Notes: generated from the sequence alone by a model not told the origin. 64,000 nt of DNA from Pantoea phytobeneficialis (GCF_009728735.1 NZ_CP024640.1:147442-211441), one strand, 5' to 3'. Positions 8,495 through 16,451 are shown, counted from the stretch's first letter. Translations and numbers: made by a program.

Positions 8495-9721
8495 ATGAAT
8501 CCTGAACAGTTAATTCACCACATTGATCGCGAGTTTTGTCTCTCTTTTCTGGCAAAAATGGTGCAACACAAAAGTTACAGCGCCACCGACGGCGAGCGCG
8601 AGTTAGCAAAATATATGGCCGGGCAGATGAAAGAGTTGGGCCTGACCACCGAATTGCAAAACGTCCCAGGCGACAGGCTGAATGCCATCGGTCGCCTGGC
8701 GGGCAGCGGCGGAGGTAACAGTCTGCTGTTTAACGGGCATCTTGATACTAACCCGGTCACCGAAGGCTGGACCGTCGATCCCTGGGAAGGAAAAATTGAC
8801 GACCAGTTTATTTACGGTATCGGCGTGTCCAACATGAAAGCAGGGGACGCAGCCTATTTCTGCGCACTAAAAACGCTGATTGATGCCGGTGTAAAGTTGA
8901 AAGGCGATGTGATCCTCACTTATGTGGTTGGCGAATTGCAGGGCGGTATCGGCACGCTGGCAGCGATTGAGCAGGGGGTTCGCGCTGACTATTTCATTAA
9001 TGCGGAACCAACCGATTTGCAGGCGCTGACCATGCACGCCGGTTCGCTGATGTTCACCATTGAACTGACCGGTGATACGCGTCATCTGTCAAAACGCGAA
9101 GAAGCGGTAGACGCCATCAGCGCGGCGGTCGAGTTGATCCCGCAGATCAACAACATGACCTTTAGCGGCGCGAAAACCGCTGAGCATCGTAAAATTAACC
9201 GGGGGCACATCGGCGTGGTACACGGTGCGCTGGGGCGTGAACTGGAAGAGTGGCGCCCGCCGCAGGTGTCTGATTTTGTGCGCTTAAAAGGTTCTGCACG
9301 CTTCGCCCCAGGGCAAACCGTGGAAGGCGTTCTGGCCGATTTACAGGCATTATTGGATACGCTGTGTCAACGCTATCCCGGCCTTCAGGCCGTGTTGTTC
9401 GATGACGGTATCCGCGATAAACCCACGATGTTGCCCTTTGAAGTCTCCCCGGAATCGCCGATAGTCAAAGCGGTGAATCAAGCATGGAAAACCGTGCGCT
9501 GTACCGAACAACCCACCGGTGTGATCACGCCACCTGCCTTCTATGGTACTGATGCTGCGCATTTTTATCAGCATGCGGGTATGGAAGGTATCGTCTGCGG
9601 TCCTGGCGGAAAATACAACACCATGCCGGATGAGCGAGTAGAAATCAGCGAATTCCTCGATATGGTACGCATTTATCTCCTCGCCATTCTGGCGATCTGC
9701 CAGCCGGTTGAGGGTGCATAA
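8495..9721 (+). CDS. M20-family protein with altered metal site
   Basis: 408 aa from ATG 8495 (CGAGAAG ahead); the frame is open further upstream inside the ATPase gene but that is not credible. The M20 fold is clear: GHLDTNP (His82, Asp84), INAEPTD (Glu171) and catalytic Glu147 in VGELQGG. However the bridging Asp is Asn113 (VSNMKAG), the second Glu is Leu148, and the C-terminal His position is Thr376 (NTMPDE). With three of five zinc ligands replaced it is either a changed enzyme or a non-catalytic paralogue. Its stop overlaps the next start by one base (TAATG). Confidence 0.85.
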   Translation: MNPEQLIHHIDREFCLSFLAKMVQHKSYSATDGERELAKYMAGQMKELGLTTELQNVPGDRLNAIGRLAGSGGGNSLLFNGHLDTNPVTEGWTVDPWEGKIDDQFIYGIGVSNMKAGDAAYFCALKTLIDAGVKLKGDVILTYVVGELQGGIGTLAAIEQGVRADYFINAEPTDLQALTMHAGSLMFTIELTGDTRHLSKREEAVDAISAAVELIPQINNMTFSGAKTAEHRKINRGHIGVVHGALGRELEEWRPPQVSDFVRLKGSARFAPGQTVEGVLADLQALLDTLCQRYPGLQAVLFDDGIRDKPTMLPFEVSPESPIVKAVNQAWKTVRCTEQPTGVITPPAFYGTDAAHFYQHAGMEGIVCGPGGKYNTMPDERVEISEFLDMVRIYLLAILAICQPVEGA

Positions 9722-10830
9722 TGATTGCTGAAGCGCTGAGTCGTCTGCGTGCCGCCATGCAGCAGGCAGAGGTTGATATTATGGTGGTCGACCACGGCGA
9801 GTTGCTGGCATGGCTGACCGGTTATACCGTCTCTGAAACCTTATATCGCGCTTGCCTGGTTCCCCTTAATGGGGAACCCTGGATGGTGTTACGTCAGTTA
9901 GATGAAGTACCTTGCCGTACGCAGTCGCCGCAACTGGTGGTGGAGACATATCGTGACGATGAAGACCCCTGGTTTGCTGTGGCGCACAGCCTCGTGCAGC
10001 GCGGTTATCAACGAGCACGCATTGGCGCTGACTTTTACTCCTATGGCATGACGGTACACAGTTGGCAGCAGCTAGCTCGTCACCTGCCTGATGTGCAGTG
10101 GTGCGATCTCTCCGCCATCAGCGATCGGCTGCGCAGTGTCAAATTCCCCGCTGAGTTGACGGCCTTGCGCCAGGCGGCGGCGATTGCCGATGCCACGCTC
10201 AACCGCATTGGTAATGAAGTACAGGGTGGCTGGCGGGTACGTGATGTTGCAGCGCTGGCGGCCGGGCAGTTTCTGCGTCTCGGAGCCGATACCGGTGAAA
10301 CCGGTCCTATCGTCATTGCCAGTGGTGACAACGGATTTCTGCATGCCAGTGGCCATGAACAACGCTTGCAGCGCCAGGATGTCCTGCACGTTGAACTCAT
10401 CCCCAAGGTCAGGCACTACAGCGCCCGCCTGATGCGTCCGTTTATCGTCGGTGATATCTCGTCACACCGCGCTGAGCTCGCCGAGCAATTGATCGCGATC
10501 CAGGATCAACAACTCCGTGCGATGAAACCTGGTGTCAGTGCAGGCGAAATCGATGCCATCGTGCGGGATACGATACTCAGCCGCGGATTGCGCACGGATT
10601 ATCCCAACGTCACCGGATATGCACTGGGACTGTATACGCGTACGCCGCGGCCCAGTGACTTTTCCACCTGTTTCCATGCCAGTGCGACATGGGTACTGGA
10701 AGCAGACATGGTGTTCCATATGTATATCTCGGCCCAGAGCCTGGCGTTCAGTGAAACGGTGCGCGTCACTCCGGAGGGTGCTGAACGGCTGACAATGTTG
10801 CCGCGTCAACTATTAGCGTTGCCGGAGTAA
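9721..10830 (+). CDS. M24/creatinase-family hydrolase (DoeA-like)
   Basis: 369 aa: a creatinase-like N-terminal domain (1-135) and an M24 pita-bread domain (140-365). The canonical metal ligands are mostly absent: the two Asp positions read Glu225 and Ala235 (HVELIPKVRHYSARLMR), the His motif reads TGYALG, and only Glu345 of the last pair remains. Creatinase is a known metal-free member of this fold, and ectoine hydrolase DoeA is the closest named relative by motif pattern. It likely opens a C-N bond of the imported ligand. Last gene of the cassette, ending just before the AAA+ remnant. Confidence 0.82.
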   Translation: MIAEALSRLRAAMQQAEVDIMVVDHGELLAWLTGYTVSETLYRACLVPLNGEPWMVLRQLDEVPCRTQSPQLVVETYRDDEDPWFAVAHSLVQRGYQRARIGADFYSYGMTVHSWQQLARHLPDVQWCDLSAISDRLRSVKFPAELTALRQAAAIADATLNRIGNEVQGGWRVRDVAALAAGQFLRLGADTGETGPIVIASGDNGFLHASGHEQRLQRQDVLHVELIPKVRHYSARLMRPFIVGDISSHRAELAEQLIAIQDQQLRAMKPGVSAGEIDAIVRDTILSRGLRTDYPNVTGYALGLYTRTPRPSDFSTCFHASATWVLEADMVFHMYISAQSLAFSETVRVTPEGAERLTMLPRQLLALPE

Positions 10831-11347
10831 CACGTTAACCGCCGGCAGATGGGCGTTCACACAGCGTGGGTGAAAAGGGTTCGAGCTTATTACGCAGCGA
10901 GTGCGAGCCGCTGGTTTCCAGGCTGATCAGGCCGGTTTGCATTAATAAACTGTCGGCACCAAGCGCAGCACGCATCTCGCTTTCCGGGAAATCGAGCAAA
11001 GTCGCCAGGATTCGGTACACATTGACCGAGGTCACCAGCCCAAGCCAGTCCGCAGTTTCATCCAGCAAGCGTTCCTGATGGAGTTGTAATGTGAATGCCA
11101 GAATGGCGCTTTCAGCCGCATTCAGTTCAATGCGGCTGGCTAAGGTGGCTACCGCCTGTTGAAAGACCGAAAAGGGGGATGAGTCGAATTGTTGTTCCCG
11201 TTCGGCATGACGCAGACGGAGTTCCCGCAAAATCGATTGCTGTAACTGTGGCGTAAATTCGTGATCCTGATAGTGGGTGAGATGGAAAAATTCCGCTAAC
11301 GCCGGATGGCTGAAGCCATGCTGGGTGATAAATTGCTTGTGGGTACC
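10831..11347 (-). pseudogene. Truncated copy of the AAA+ ATPase gene
   Basis: An internal fragment of the gene at 1-1245, lacking the first ~30 codons and the whole AAA+ core. It also carries an 89-base deletion between GCGT repeats that shifts the frame. A frame stays open from 11386 to 10835 (183 codons), but its first 13 residues are unrelated sequence without a ribosome binding site. All seven nucleotide differences in the long block are silent at protein level. This is the right arm of the direct repeat bracketing the cassette. Confidence 0.9.
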
Positions 11348-11438
11348 TTTAAAGAAAACGAAAAGATTATGCAGGATCATATCCATTTGACGGCATTAGG
11401 AATAATCTCACTGCTCGTTTCCCTTCGAAGTTGAATTT

Positions 11439-11696
11439 ATGCTTTATATAAATGCGGTTGGCGGGTGTAAGTACCTGATAAAAAAAGAATCAGTAATGTA
11501 TGTTAAAGGCGATGGCGACAAAACCTACATCTACATCAATCACATGAAAGATCCCATTGTGAGTTCAGTCTCTTTTGATGCTCTCGCCTCGCAGATCACC
11601 GAGAAGGGAAATGTGGTGGAAGCGATACCTCATCGCGAAAAAATGGCTGGCAAATACGAAGAACCCATACAACTTGTGCAGAATCATCGCAGTTGA
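11439..11696 (+). CDS. Small hypothetical protein
   Basis: 85 codons from ATG 11439, or 66 from ATG 11496 (MYVKGDGDKTY). Neither start has a strong Shine-Dalgarno. The product is hydrophilic with no signal peptide, membrane segment or motif that I recognise. It sits alone between the AAA+ remnant and a REP pair, so it may be the relic of a longer gene or not translated at all. Confidence 0.35.
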   Translation: MLYINAVGGCKYLIKKESVMYVKGDGDKTYIYINHMKDPIVSSVSFDALASQITEKGNVVEAIPHREKMAGKYEEPIQLVQNHRS

Positions 11697-11833
11697 CTGA
11701 CCTGCAAGCAGCAAGTAACGCGTTGATATCAGCGGGATATATGGTCAGGTCAGCTTTGCCTCTATATCTCGGATCGCGAAATGTATCTTATGTTAAATAA
11801 GATATCCGATTGACCACAAACCTACACCCCACC

Positions 11834-11907
11834 CGTAGCGGCGCGATTTATCGCGCGGGTTTTACGTCACCATCGCTGGATGATGCGCGATAAATCGCGC
11901 CGCTACG
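11834..11907. repeat. Paired REP element
   Basis: Two copies in opposite orientation: 11834-11856 forward and 11885-11907 reverse, each with core GCGCGATTTATCGCGC flanked by CGTAGCG. They can form a long hairpin. Located between the small ORF and the 3' end of the SnoaL-like gene, where it could also act as transcription end. Confidence 0.88.
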
Positions 11908-11932
11908 CCAATTACCGTTTTAACAATGCGGA

Positions 11933-12388
11933 TTATTTACTGAGAAACACCCGCGCACTCGCCAGCCTGCCGTGACTGACGGTAAAGACATCTTCGCCGC
12001 GTACCCGATACGGGTTGTCTTTGGGGCCATAGCCCCAGGTAACCCGGGCTATGCCGTGGTTCCACTCCACCGGTGCTGGAGTAAAGATAAAGCCGGGATG
12101 TTGCGACTGCACCTTATTAATGGCGGCATTGACGCGTTCCACGCCCGCAGACAAACCATCGTAATCGGCGACAAAAAAATCCGCTGTGTAGACGTCGGCG
12201 AATCCTTTGGATCGCTCAACGGCATCGGGATTGTTCCATATCGCGAAATGGCGATCGATAAGCTGTTGCAGGCCCGCAGGTGCAGCCTGAGTGGTGTTCA
12301 TGTTCATGGTGCTGTTCTCCGCGAATGAGGCCGTTGTGGTTGCCAGCAGTGCAGCCAGCAACAGACCTTTGGTGATTGACGTTTTCAT
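11933..12388 (-). CDS. Exported SnoaL/DUF4440-like protein
   Basis: 151 aa with a clear Sec signal (MKTSITKGLLLAALLATTTA, cleavage after SFA). The mature ~125 residues resemble the NTF2/SnoaL fold: a conserved helix with DRHFAIWN and a C-terminal beta region ending GEDVFTVSHGRLASARVFLSK. Such domains serve as small enzymes or binding modules and no substrate can be inferred. Starts 11 bases after the VOC gene with GGGGAAA upstream, so the two form an operon of periplasmic proteins. Confidence 0.75.
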   Translation of the reverse strand: MKTSITKGLLLAALLATTTASFAENSTMNMNTTQAAPAGLQQLIDRHFAIWNNPDAVERSKGFADVYTADFFVADYDGLSAGVERVNAAINKVQSQHPGFIFTPAPVEWNHGIARVTWGYGPKDNPYRVRGEDVFTVSHGRLASARVFLSK

Positions 12389-12399
12389 GTTTTCCCCGG

Positions 12400-12939
12400 T
12401 CAGACGGCCTTTTTCACTTTGCCCACCAGCTCAATTTGCGATCCCCACGGCGTCAAAAAATAGAACCATTGGGTGCCGTCGGCATTGGTAACCGGTTCGT
12501 TCAGGGTTGTCAGGCCCGCTTTTTTGATCGCGTCATAACTGGACTGGACATCTTGGGTGCGTAACGCGATATGGGTTGCTGCGTCATCATCCTGATGTGG
12601 GCGGTGGTGATCGATTTGCTTACCGCTGTACTGGAAGAGCTCCACCCCTGTGCCATCTGGCAGGCGCATCATGACAAAGCGCTTCAGCTCGCTGGATTTA
12701 CGCCAGTTAAACGCCATTTTCCACGCATCCGGAATCGCACCGGGAGTGATGTCGGATTCCAGCTTCGCACCAAAGGTGGTCTGGAAAAACGTAATCGCCG
12801 TAGCCAGATCCGGCACGTTGATGCCCGCATGGTCAACGCCGGAAATGCTCACTGTCGGCGCGGCTGAGGCAGACAGACTGACAGCCCCCAGTAATAATGT
12901 GGAAGCGAACAACGTGGAAGCGATGCGATGAGTTTTCAT
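12400..12939 (-). CDS. Exported VOC/glyoxalase-family protein
   Basis: 179 aa from ATG 12939 behind AGGGAAAT; the same frame is open to 13053 but that would run into the regulator's operator. The N-terminus is a Sec signal (MKTHRIASTLFASTLLLGAV, cleavage near SASAAP). A VOC domain follows: GVDHAGINVPDLATAITFF, then the ligand strand GTGVELFQY and a C-terminal FYFLTPWGSQIELV. VOC proteins are often divalent-metal lyases, dioxygenases or resistance proteins; an exported form is less common. Divergent from the LysR gene at 13066. Confidence 0.8.
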   Translation of the reverse strand: MKTHRIASTLFASTLLLGAVSLSASAAPTVSISGVDHAGINVPDLATAITFFQTTFGAKLESDITPGAIPDAWKMAFNWRKSSELKRFVMMRLPDGTGVELFQYSGKQIDHHRPHQDDDAATHIALRTQDVQSSYDAIKKAGLTTLNEPVTNADGTQWFYFLTPWGSQIELVGKVKKAV

Positions 12940-13016
12940 TTGAATTTCCCTGTTATCAGATAGTTGTCGTGAGCGGCAGCATGGGTTGCCGCGATGGAAG
13001 AAGCTTATCGACCTGA

Positions 13017-13069
13017 GATGATTTTCAAAATAGAATGATTTGAAACTCATCATTGCAGAATTGAAATGA
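13017..13069. promoter_or_regulatory. Two LysR-type binding motifs in divergent promoter
   Basis: Two copies of an imperfect palindrome (ATCATT-N10-AATGAT type) lie at about 13017-13039 and 13048-13069, spaced about 31 bases, between the VOC gene and the LysR gene; the second covers the LysR start codon. A more perfect copy occurs at 14010-14039 in front of the next operon. Three copies around one regulator suggest its own sites. Confidence 0.5.
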
Positions 13070-13983
13070 CCAGATTTCCTGATTTTGAAGGACTCGCGAT
13101 GTTTGCAAAGGTGGCCGAGGAAGGTTCCTTCGCCGCCGCCGCCCGTGTGATGGGGGTGTCTGTGCCCACGGTGTCGCGCGCCGTGGCGCGACTTGAAGAA
13201 CGTCTGGGGGGCAGACTATTCAACCGCACCTCGCGGCAGTTGGCCCTGACCGAATTTGGACAAAGCATGGCCGCCAGGGCGTCGGAAATGTATCGCCAGG
13301 CTGAAGAAGTCGAAAGTGAGGCCCATGAACTGTCAGTGCAACCTCGCGGTCAGGTGCGACTGGCAGTGCCGATGTCATTCGGATTACGTTGGGTTGCACC
13401 GCTGCTGCCTGAACTGATTCGTCAATTTCCCGAACTCAGCGTGGACCTTCATCTGTCCGATGCGTCAGTCGATCTGATTGCCGAAGGCTTTGACGCCGCA
13501 TTGCGCATTGCGGCGCTGCCGGATTCCTCCCTGGTGGCACGCAAATTTTGTGCGGTAACGCAGTATCTGGTGGCCTCTCCGGCCTATCTTGCTGAGCACG
13601 GTGCGCCACAACATCCCCGCGAACTGTCTGGCCGAGCCTGTTTCAGCTATGCCTGGCGGGCGCGCAGCCAGGTCTGGCGCTTTACCCATACATCTGGCAC
13701 CCAGGAAGATATTGTGCCGAATGGCCCGTTGCGGGTGACAAATTCAGATGCTCTGCTTCCTCCCCTGTTGGCCGGTTTGGGTATTGCTGAATTGCCGGAG
13801 TTTATCGCGGCCGAATATCTGAGAGAGGGTCGTCTGGTTCATCTGCTTGATCAGTGGTCGATGACACAGGGAGGACTGTACTTTGTGACACCCACCGCGC
13901 GCAGTCGCCCGTTAAAGGTCAGGGTACTGTCTGACTTTTTTGCCCGGCACCTCAGCGAACCCGCATGGCGCTGGCCCGTCTGA
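13066..13983 (+). CDS. LysR-family transcriptional regulator
   Basis: 305 aa. The N-terminal helix-turn-helix (residues ~5-62) reads FAKVAEEGSFAAAARVMGVSVPTVSRAVARLEERLGGRLFNRTSR, typical LysR. The remaining ~210 residues form the periplasmic-binding-like effector domain. It lies divergent from the exported VOC/SnoaL pair and upstream of the SnoaL/monooxygenase pair; the motif copies at 13017-13069 and 14010-14039 suggest it controls both and itself. Confidence 0.9.
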   Translation: MTRFPDFEGLAMFAKVAEEGSFAAAARVMGVSVPTVSRAVARLEERLGGRLFNRTSRQLALTEFGQSMAARASEMYRQAEEVESEAHELSVQPRGQVRLAVPMSFGLRWVAPLLPELIRQFPELSVDLHLSDASVDLIAEGFDAALRIAALPDSSLVARKFCAVTQYLVASPAYLAEHGAPQHPRELSGRACFSYAWRARSQVWRFTHTSGTQEDIVPNGPLRVTNSDALLPPLLAGLGIAELPEFIAAEYLREGRLVHLLDQWSMTQGGLYFVTPTARSRPLKVRVLSDFFARHLSEPAWRWPV

Positions 13984-14009
13984 GCATCGTTAAGCCGTCC
14001 TGATCGGTT

Positions 14010-14039
14010 ATCCATCATTGCAATTTTGAAATGATGGAT
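14010..14039. promoter_or_regulatory. Perfect 10-bp inverted repeat, candidate LysR operator
   Basis: ATCCATCATT, 10-base spacer, then AATGATGGAT, located about 95 bases before the SnoaL-like start at 14135. The same core (CATCATTGCA with TTGAAATGA) recurs at 13048-13069. Confidence 0.55.
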
Positions 14040-14134
14040 TTCATTCTTTGCTATTTTGCGAGTTCCTGAGTTTGTTTATTGTTGCTGCACGCCAACGATA
14101 CGGTCTGGCACCGACAATGACAGGAGCTTTCATC

Positions 14135-14539
14135 ATGAAAACCGCCGTGCAATTACTTCAGAACTACCTCGACAATATTCAGGATCCCCATGCTGCCGCC
14201 GCGCTTTTTGCCGCAGATGGCGTGCTGGAATTACCTTACCTCCAGACGCTGGGGCTACCACATCGGGTTCAGGGGCCACAGGAAATTGCGGCGTTTATCG
14301 CCGGATTGTTGAAAAAGGTGCCTGATTTTCGCTTCCGCAATATCCAGTTTTTTATCGATACCCCGACGCAGGCATTCGGTGAATACAGCGTCGAAGCGGC
14401 AATAACCGGCACTGATCGTTTGTATAAACAAACCTATGCCGGACGCCTGGTGGCAGAACAGGGAAAAATAAAGTTACTGCGTGAATCACTGGATACGCTC
14501 GCCGCCTGGCGCGCGTTTAACGGCGATCAGCCTGCCTGA
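14135..14539 (+). CDS. SnoaL/NTF2-like protein
   Basis: 134 aa from ATG 14135, preceded by CAGGAG; an in-frame extension to 14048 lacks a ribosome site. Features include VQLLQNYLDNIQDPHAAAALFAADGVLELPY, typical of the PhzA/ketosteroid-isomerase-like NTF2 fold, and an aromatic-rich central strand. No signal peptide. The gene is followed 52 bases later by a monooxygenase-like gene and preceded by the LysR motif, so both are probably induced together, perhaps in detoxification of a small organic compound. Confidence 0.75.
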   Translation: MKTAVQLLQNYLDNIQDPHAAAALFAADGVLELPYLQTLGLPHRVQGPQEIAAFIAGLLKKVPDFRFRNIQFFIDTPTQAFGEYSVEAAITGTDRLYKQTYAGRLVAEQGKIKLLRESLDTLAAWRAFNGDQPA

Positions 14540-14591
14540 ATGCGTTGTTAAGGTAATGACATCAATCATCAGCGAATTTCTGGAGAGTAAA

Positions 14592-14984
14592 ATGAGTGTA
14601 AATACCCCCGATGCATGTATCTCGTCTGCGGGCGATCATGACAAAACGCAAGCTACCGAAATCATTGTCAGCGCTTACTATCGCGTGCACCCGGATGATC
14701 GCCAAACGTTTATCGATGCGGTGAAGCCTGAAATGCAGGCGGCACAACAACTGCCCGGTTGCGTTTTCTATGCATTTTCGCAAGACCTGGTAAACCCGGA
14801 TGCCTTCCATCTGTCCGAGGGCTGGGCCGATATTGAAGCCTATGAGCGACATGAACATTCAGCAACGTTTTTACAGGCGCTGGCAACGGTGGTTAAAAAC
14901 GTGCGTATTCTGCATCGCGAAGGCATCCGTTATGACGTGGCGAAACAGCACATTGATGATCCTCGGGGAAAGGTTTCATCGTGA
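14592..14984 (+). CDS. Antibiotic-biosynthesis-monooxygenase (ABM) domain protein
   Basis: 130 aa from ATG 14592 with GGAGAG upstream. An ABM-type ferredoxin-like domain covers about residues 27-115: IIVSAYYRVHPDDRQTFIDAV, then LPGCVFYAFSQDLVNPDAFHLSEGWADIEAYERHEHS. Family members include quinol monooxygenase YgiN and small heme-free oxygenases. Downstream partner of the SnoaL-like protein. Followed by a strong terminator at 15023-15050. Confidence 0.8.
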   Translation: MSVNTPDACISSAGDHDKTQATEIIVSAYYRVHPDDRQTFIDAVKPEMQAAQQLPGCVFYAFSQDLVNPDAFHLSEGWADIEAYERHEHSATFLQALATVVKNVRILHREGIRYDVAKQHIDDPRGKVSS

Positions 14985-15022
14985 CACGTAAGATCCGTTT
15001 TCGCGGTTAAGTCTCCGAAGCG

Positions 15023-15050
15023 TCGGTCAGTAGACCCCTCTACTGACCGA
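15023..15050 (+). terminator. Rho-independent-type hairpin
   Basis: A perfect 12-bp stem (TCGGTCAGTAGA / TCTACTGACCGA) with loop CCCC, followed by ATGGTTTTTG. It lies 39 bases after the ABM gene and closes that operon. Confidence 0.75.
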
Positions 15051-15114
15051 ATGGTTTTTGCACTGATTGATTTGCCAGATTCTCACTGAGACACCGATAA
15101 TCTCTCTCGATCCT

Positions 15115-15148
15115 CTAACCTAATATAATTACACTTATATTAGGTCAG
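15115..15148. other. lox-like 13-8-13 recombination site
   Basis: Left arm CTAACCTAATATA, spacer ATTACACT, right arm TATATTAGGTCAG. The right arm reverse complement matches the left in 12 of 13 bases. The 34-base layout and the arms ending TATA/beginning TATA at the spacer are those of loxP, and the site lies 186 bases before a Cre-type recombinase gene. The 8-base spacer is asymmetric, so the site would have a direction. Confidence 0.8.
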
Positions 15149-15244
15149 GAAAGCCTGTATTATCAGTTTCCTCTTCCGTCCGGCAGCTGGCATACGGTTG
15201 TGGGGACTCGGCAGCAGAAAACCCGTATAAAAATCAGGCGCTCG

Positions 15245-15295
15245 TACGTGAAATCTGACGTATAACTCCCCTGCGCTTTTGCCAGATTTCACGTA
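15245..15295. promoter_or_regulatory. 13-bp inverted repeat before recombinase gene
   Basis: TACGTGAAATCTG at 15245-15257 and its exact reverse complement at 15283-15295, with a 25-base loop, ending 38 bases before the recombinase start. It could be an operator pair or a leader hairpin limiting expression. It does not share sequence with the lox-like arms. Confidence 0.5.
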
Positions 15296-15333
15296 GCACG
15301 ATCTTACCGGTAACGGATGGAAACTGAACAAAA

Positions 15334-16362
15334 ATGACCGAAATCACCGTCGCAAATCCGTTGCTACAACCCTTCAGCACCAACGACGATATTTCAGCCA
15401 GGCTGGCTGCTTTCGTTCGCGATCGTGAGGCTTTTTCCTCTAACACCTGGCGGCAACTGCTCAGCGTCATGCGGATCTGTTGGCGCTGGGCTGAAGAAAA
15501 CCGCCGCTCTTTTTTGCCCATGACACCGGAAGACTTGCGGGATTATTTGCTGCATCTGCAATCCGCTGGTCGCGCGTCTTCCACCATTGCCACCCATGCA
15601 GCGCTGATCTCAATGTTACACCGTAACGCGGGGCTGGTGCCGCCGAACGTTTCTCCCGATGTGTTTCGTGTGGTTAAGAAAATCAATCGCGCGGCCGTGA
15701 TCGCGGGTGAGCGCACCGGGCAGGCCGTGCCCTTCTGCCGACAGGACCTGAAAAAACTCGATGCAGCCTGGCAGGGCTCCCCTCGGCTACAACAGTTGCG
15801 TGACCTTGCCTTTATGCATATTGCCTACAGCACGCTGCTTCGTCTCAGCGAATTATCCCGCCTGCGGGTACGCGATATTTCACGCGCGGCTGATGGCCGC
15901 ATTATTCTCGACGTGGCCTGGACTAAAACCATCGTTCAGTCCGGTGGCATCGTGAAGGCGTTGAGTAGGCAGTCAAGCCAGCGCCTGACGGAATGGCTTA
16001 TCGCTGCCGGACTGAGCGGTGAACCGGATGCTATGATTTTTTGTCCGGTTCACCGCGCCAATTGCGTGACGAAACCGAGATTGGCACCGATGAGTACCCC
16101 CTGCCTCGAGGAAATCTTTCTTCGCGCACGGAATGCAGTCGGTGTAGTGGCTCGCAGCAGAACCAATAAAGGTCGGTATGCCGGATGGAGCGGCCACAGC
16201 GCCCGCGTGGGTGCTGCTCAGGACATGGCAAGAAAAGGATTTTCGGTAGCGCAGATTATGCAGGAAGGCACCTGGACCCGAACGGAAACCGTCATGCGTT
16301 ATATACGCATGGTTGAAGCCCACAAAGGGGCGATGATCGGGTTGATGGAAGATGATGAATAA
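15334..16362 (+). CDS. Cre-type tyrosine recombinase
   Basis: 342 aa, co-linear with phage P1 Cre (343 aa) from end to end as I recall that sequence. All catalytic positions are present: Arg170 (TLLRLSEL), Lys198 (WTKTIV), His288 and Arg291 (WSGHSARVGAA), Trp314 (GTWT, as in Cre) and nucleophile Tyr323 (MRYIR). The N-terminal core-binding domain (about 20-125) keeps the Cre pattern AFSSNTWRQLLSV and PEDLRDYLLHLQ. Predicted to act without accessory factors on the 34-base site at 15115-15148. No phage or plasmid genes flank it, so it may be a chromosomal resident or a relic of a P1-like element. Cre-type systems have been described from Pantoea and this may be one of them. Confidence 0.93.
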   Translation: MTEITVANPLLQPFSTNDDISARLAAFVRDREAFSSNTWRQLLSVMRICWRWAEENRRSFLPMTPEDLRDYLLHLQSAGRASSTIATHAALISMLHRNAGLVPPNVSPDVFRVVKKINRAAVIAGERTGQAVPFCRQDLKKLDAAWQGSPRLQQLRDLAFMHIAYSTLLRLSELSRLRVRDISRAADGRIILDVAWTKTIVQSGGIVKALSRQSSQRLTEWLIAAGLSGEPDAMIFCPVHRANCVTKPRLAPMSTPCLEEIFLRARNAVGVVARSRTNKGRYAGWSGHSARVGAAQDMARKGFSVAQIMQEGTWTRTETVMRYIRMVEAHKGAMIGLMEDDE

Positions 16363-16451
16363 ACTCTCCACTATGAGTTCTGTGCAGGATTGGTGGAGAG
16401 TGGGAGGGCTTTTCGATGATATGTTTAAATAAACCATTATTTTAAACATAT
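16363..16451. terminator. Two hairpins after the recombinase gene
   Basis: ACTCTCCAC (16363-16371) pairs exactly with GTGGAGAGT (16393-16401). A second inverted repeat, ATATGTTTAAA (16419-16429) with TTTAAACATAT (16441-16451), is AT-rich with an 11-base spacer. The first begins directly at the stop codon and probably ends transcription. Confidence 0.5.

Noticed and set aside
1..11347. The cassette as a classical composite transposon
   Set aside because: The flanking repeats are parts of an AAA+ gene; no transposase, terminal inverted repeats or target duplications were found.
16419..16451. AT-rich 11-11-11 inverted repeat considered as a second recombinase site
   Set aside because: Arms and spacer length differ from the 13-8-13 site at 15115, and the position fits a transcription end.
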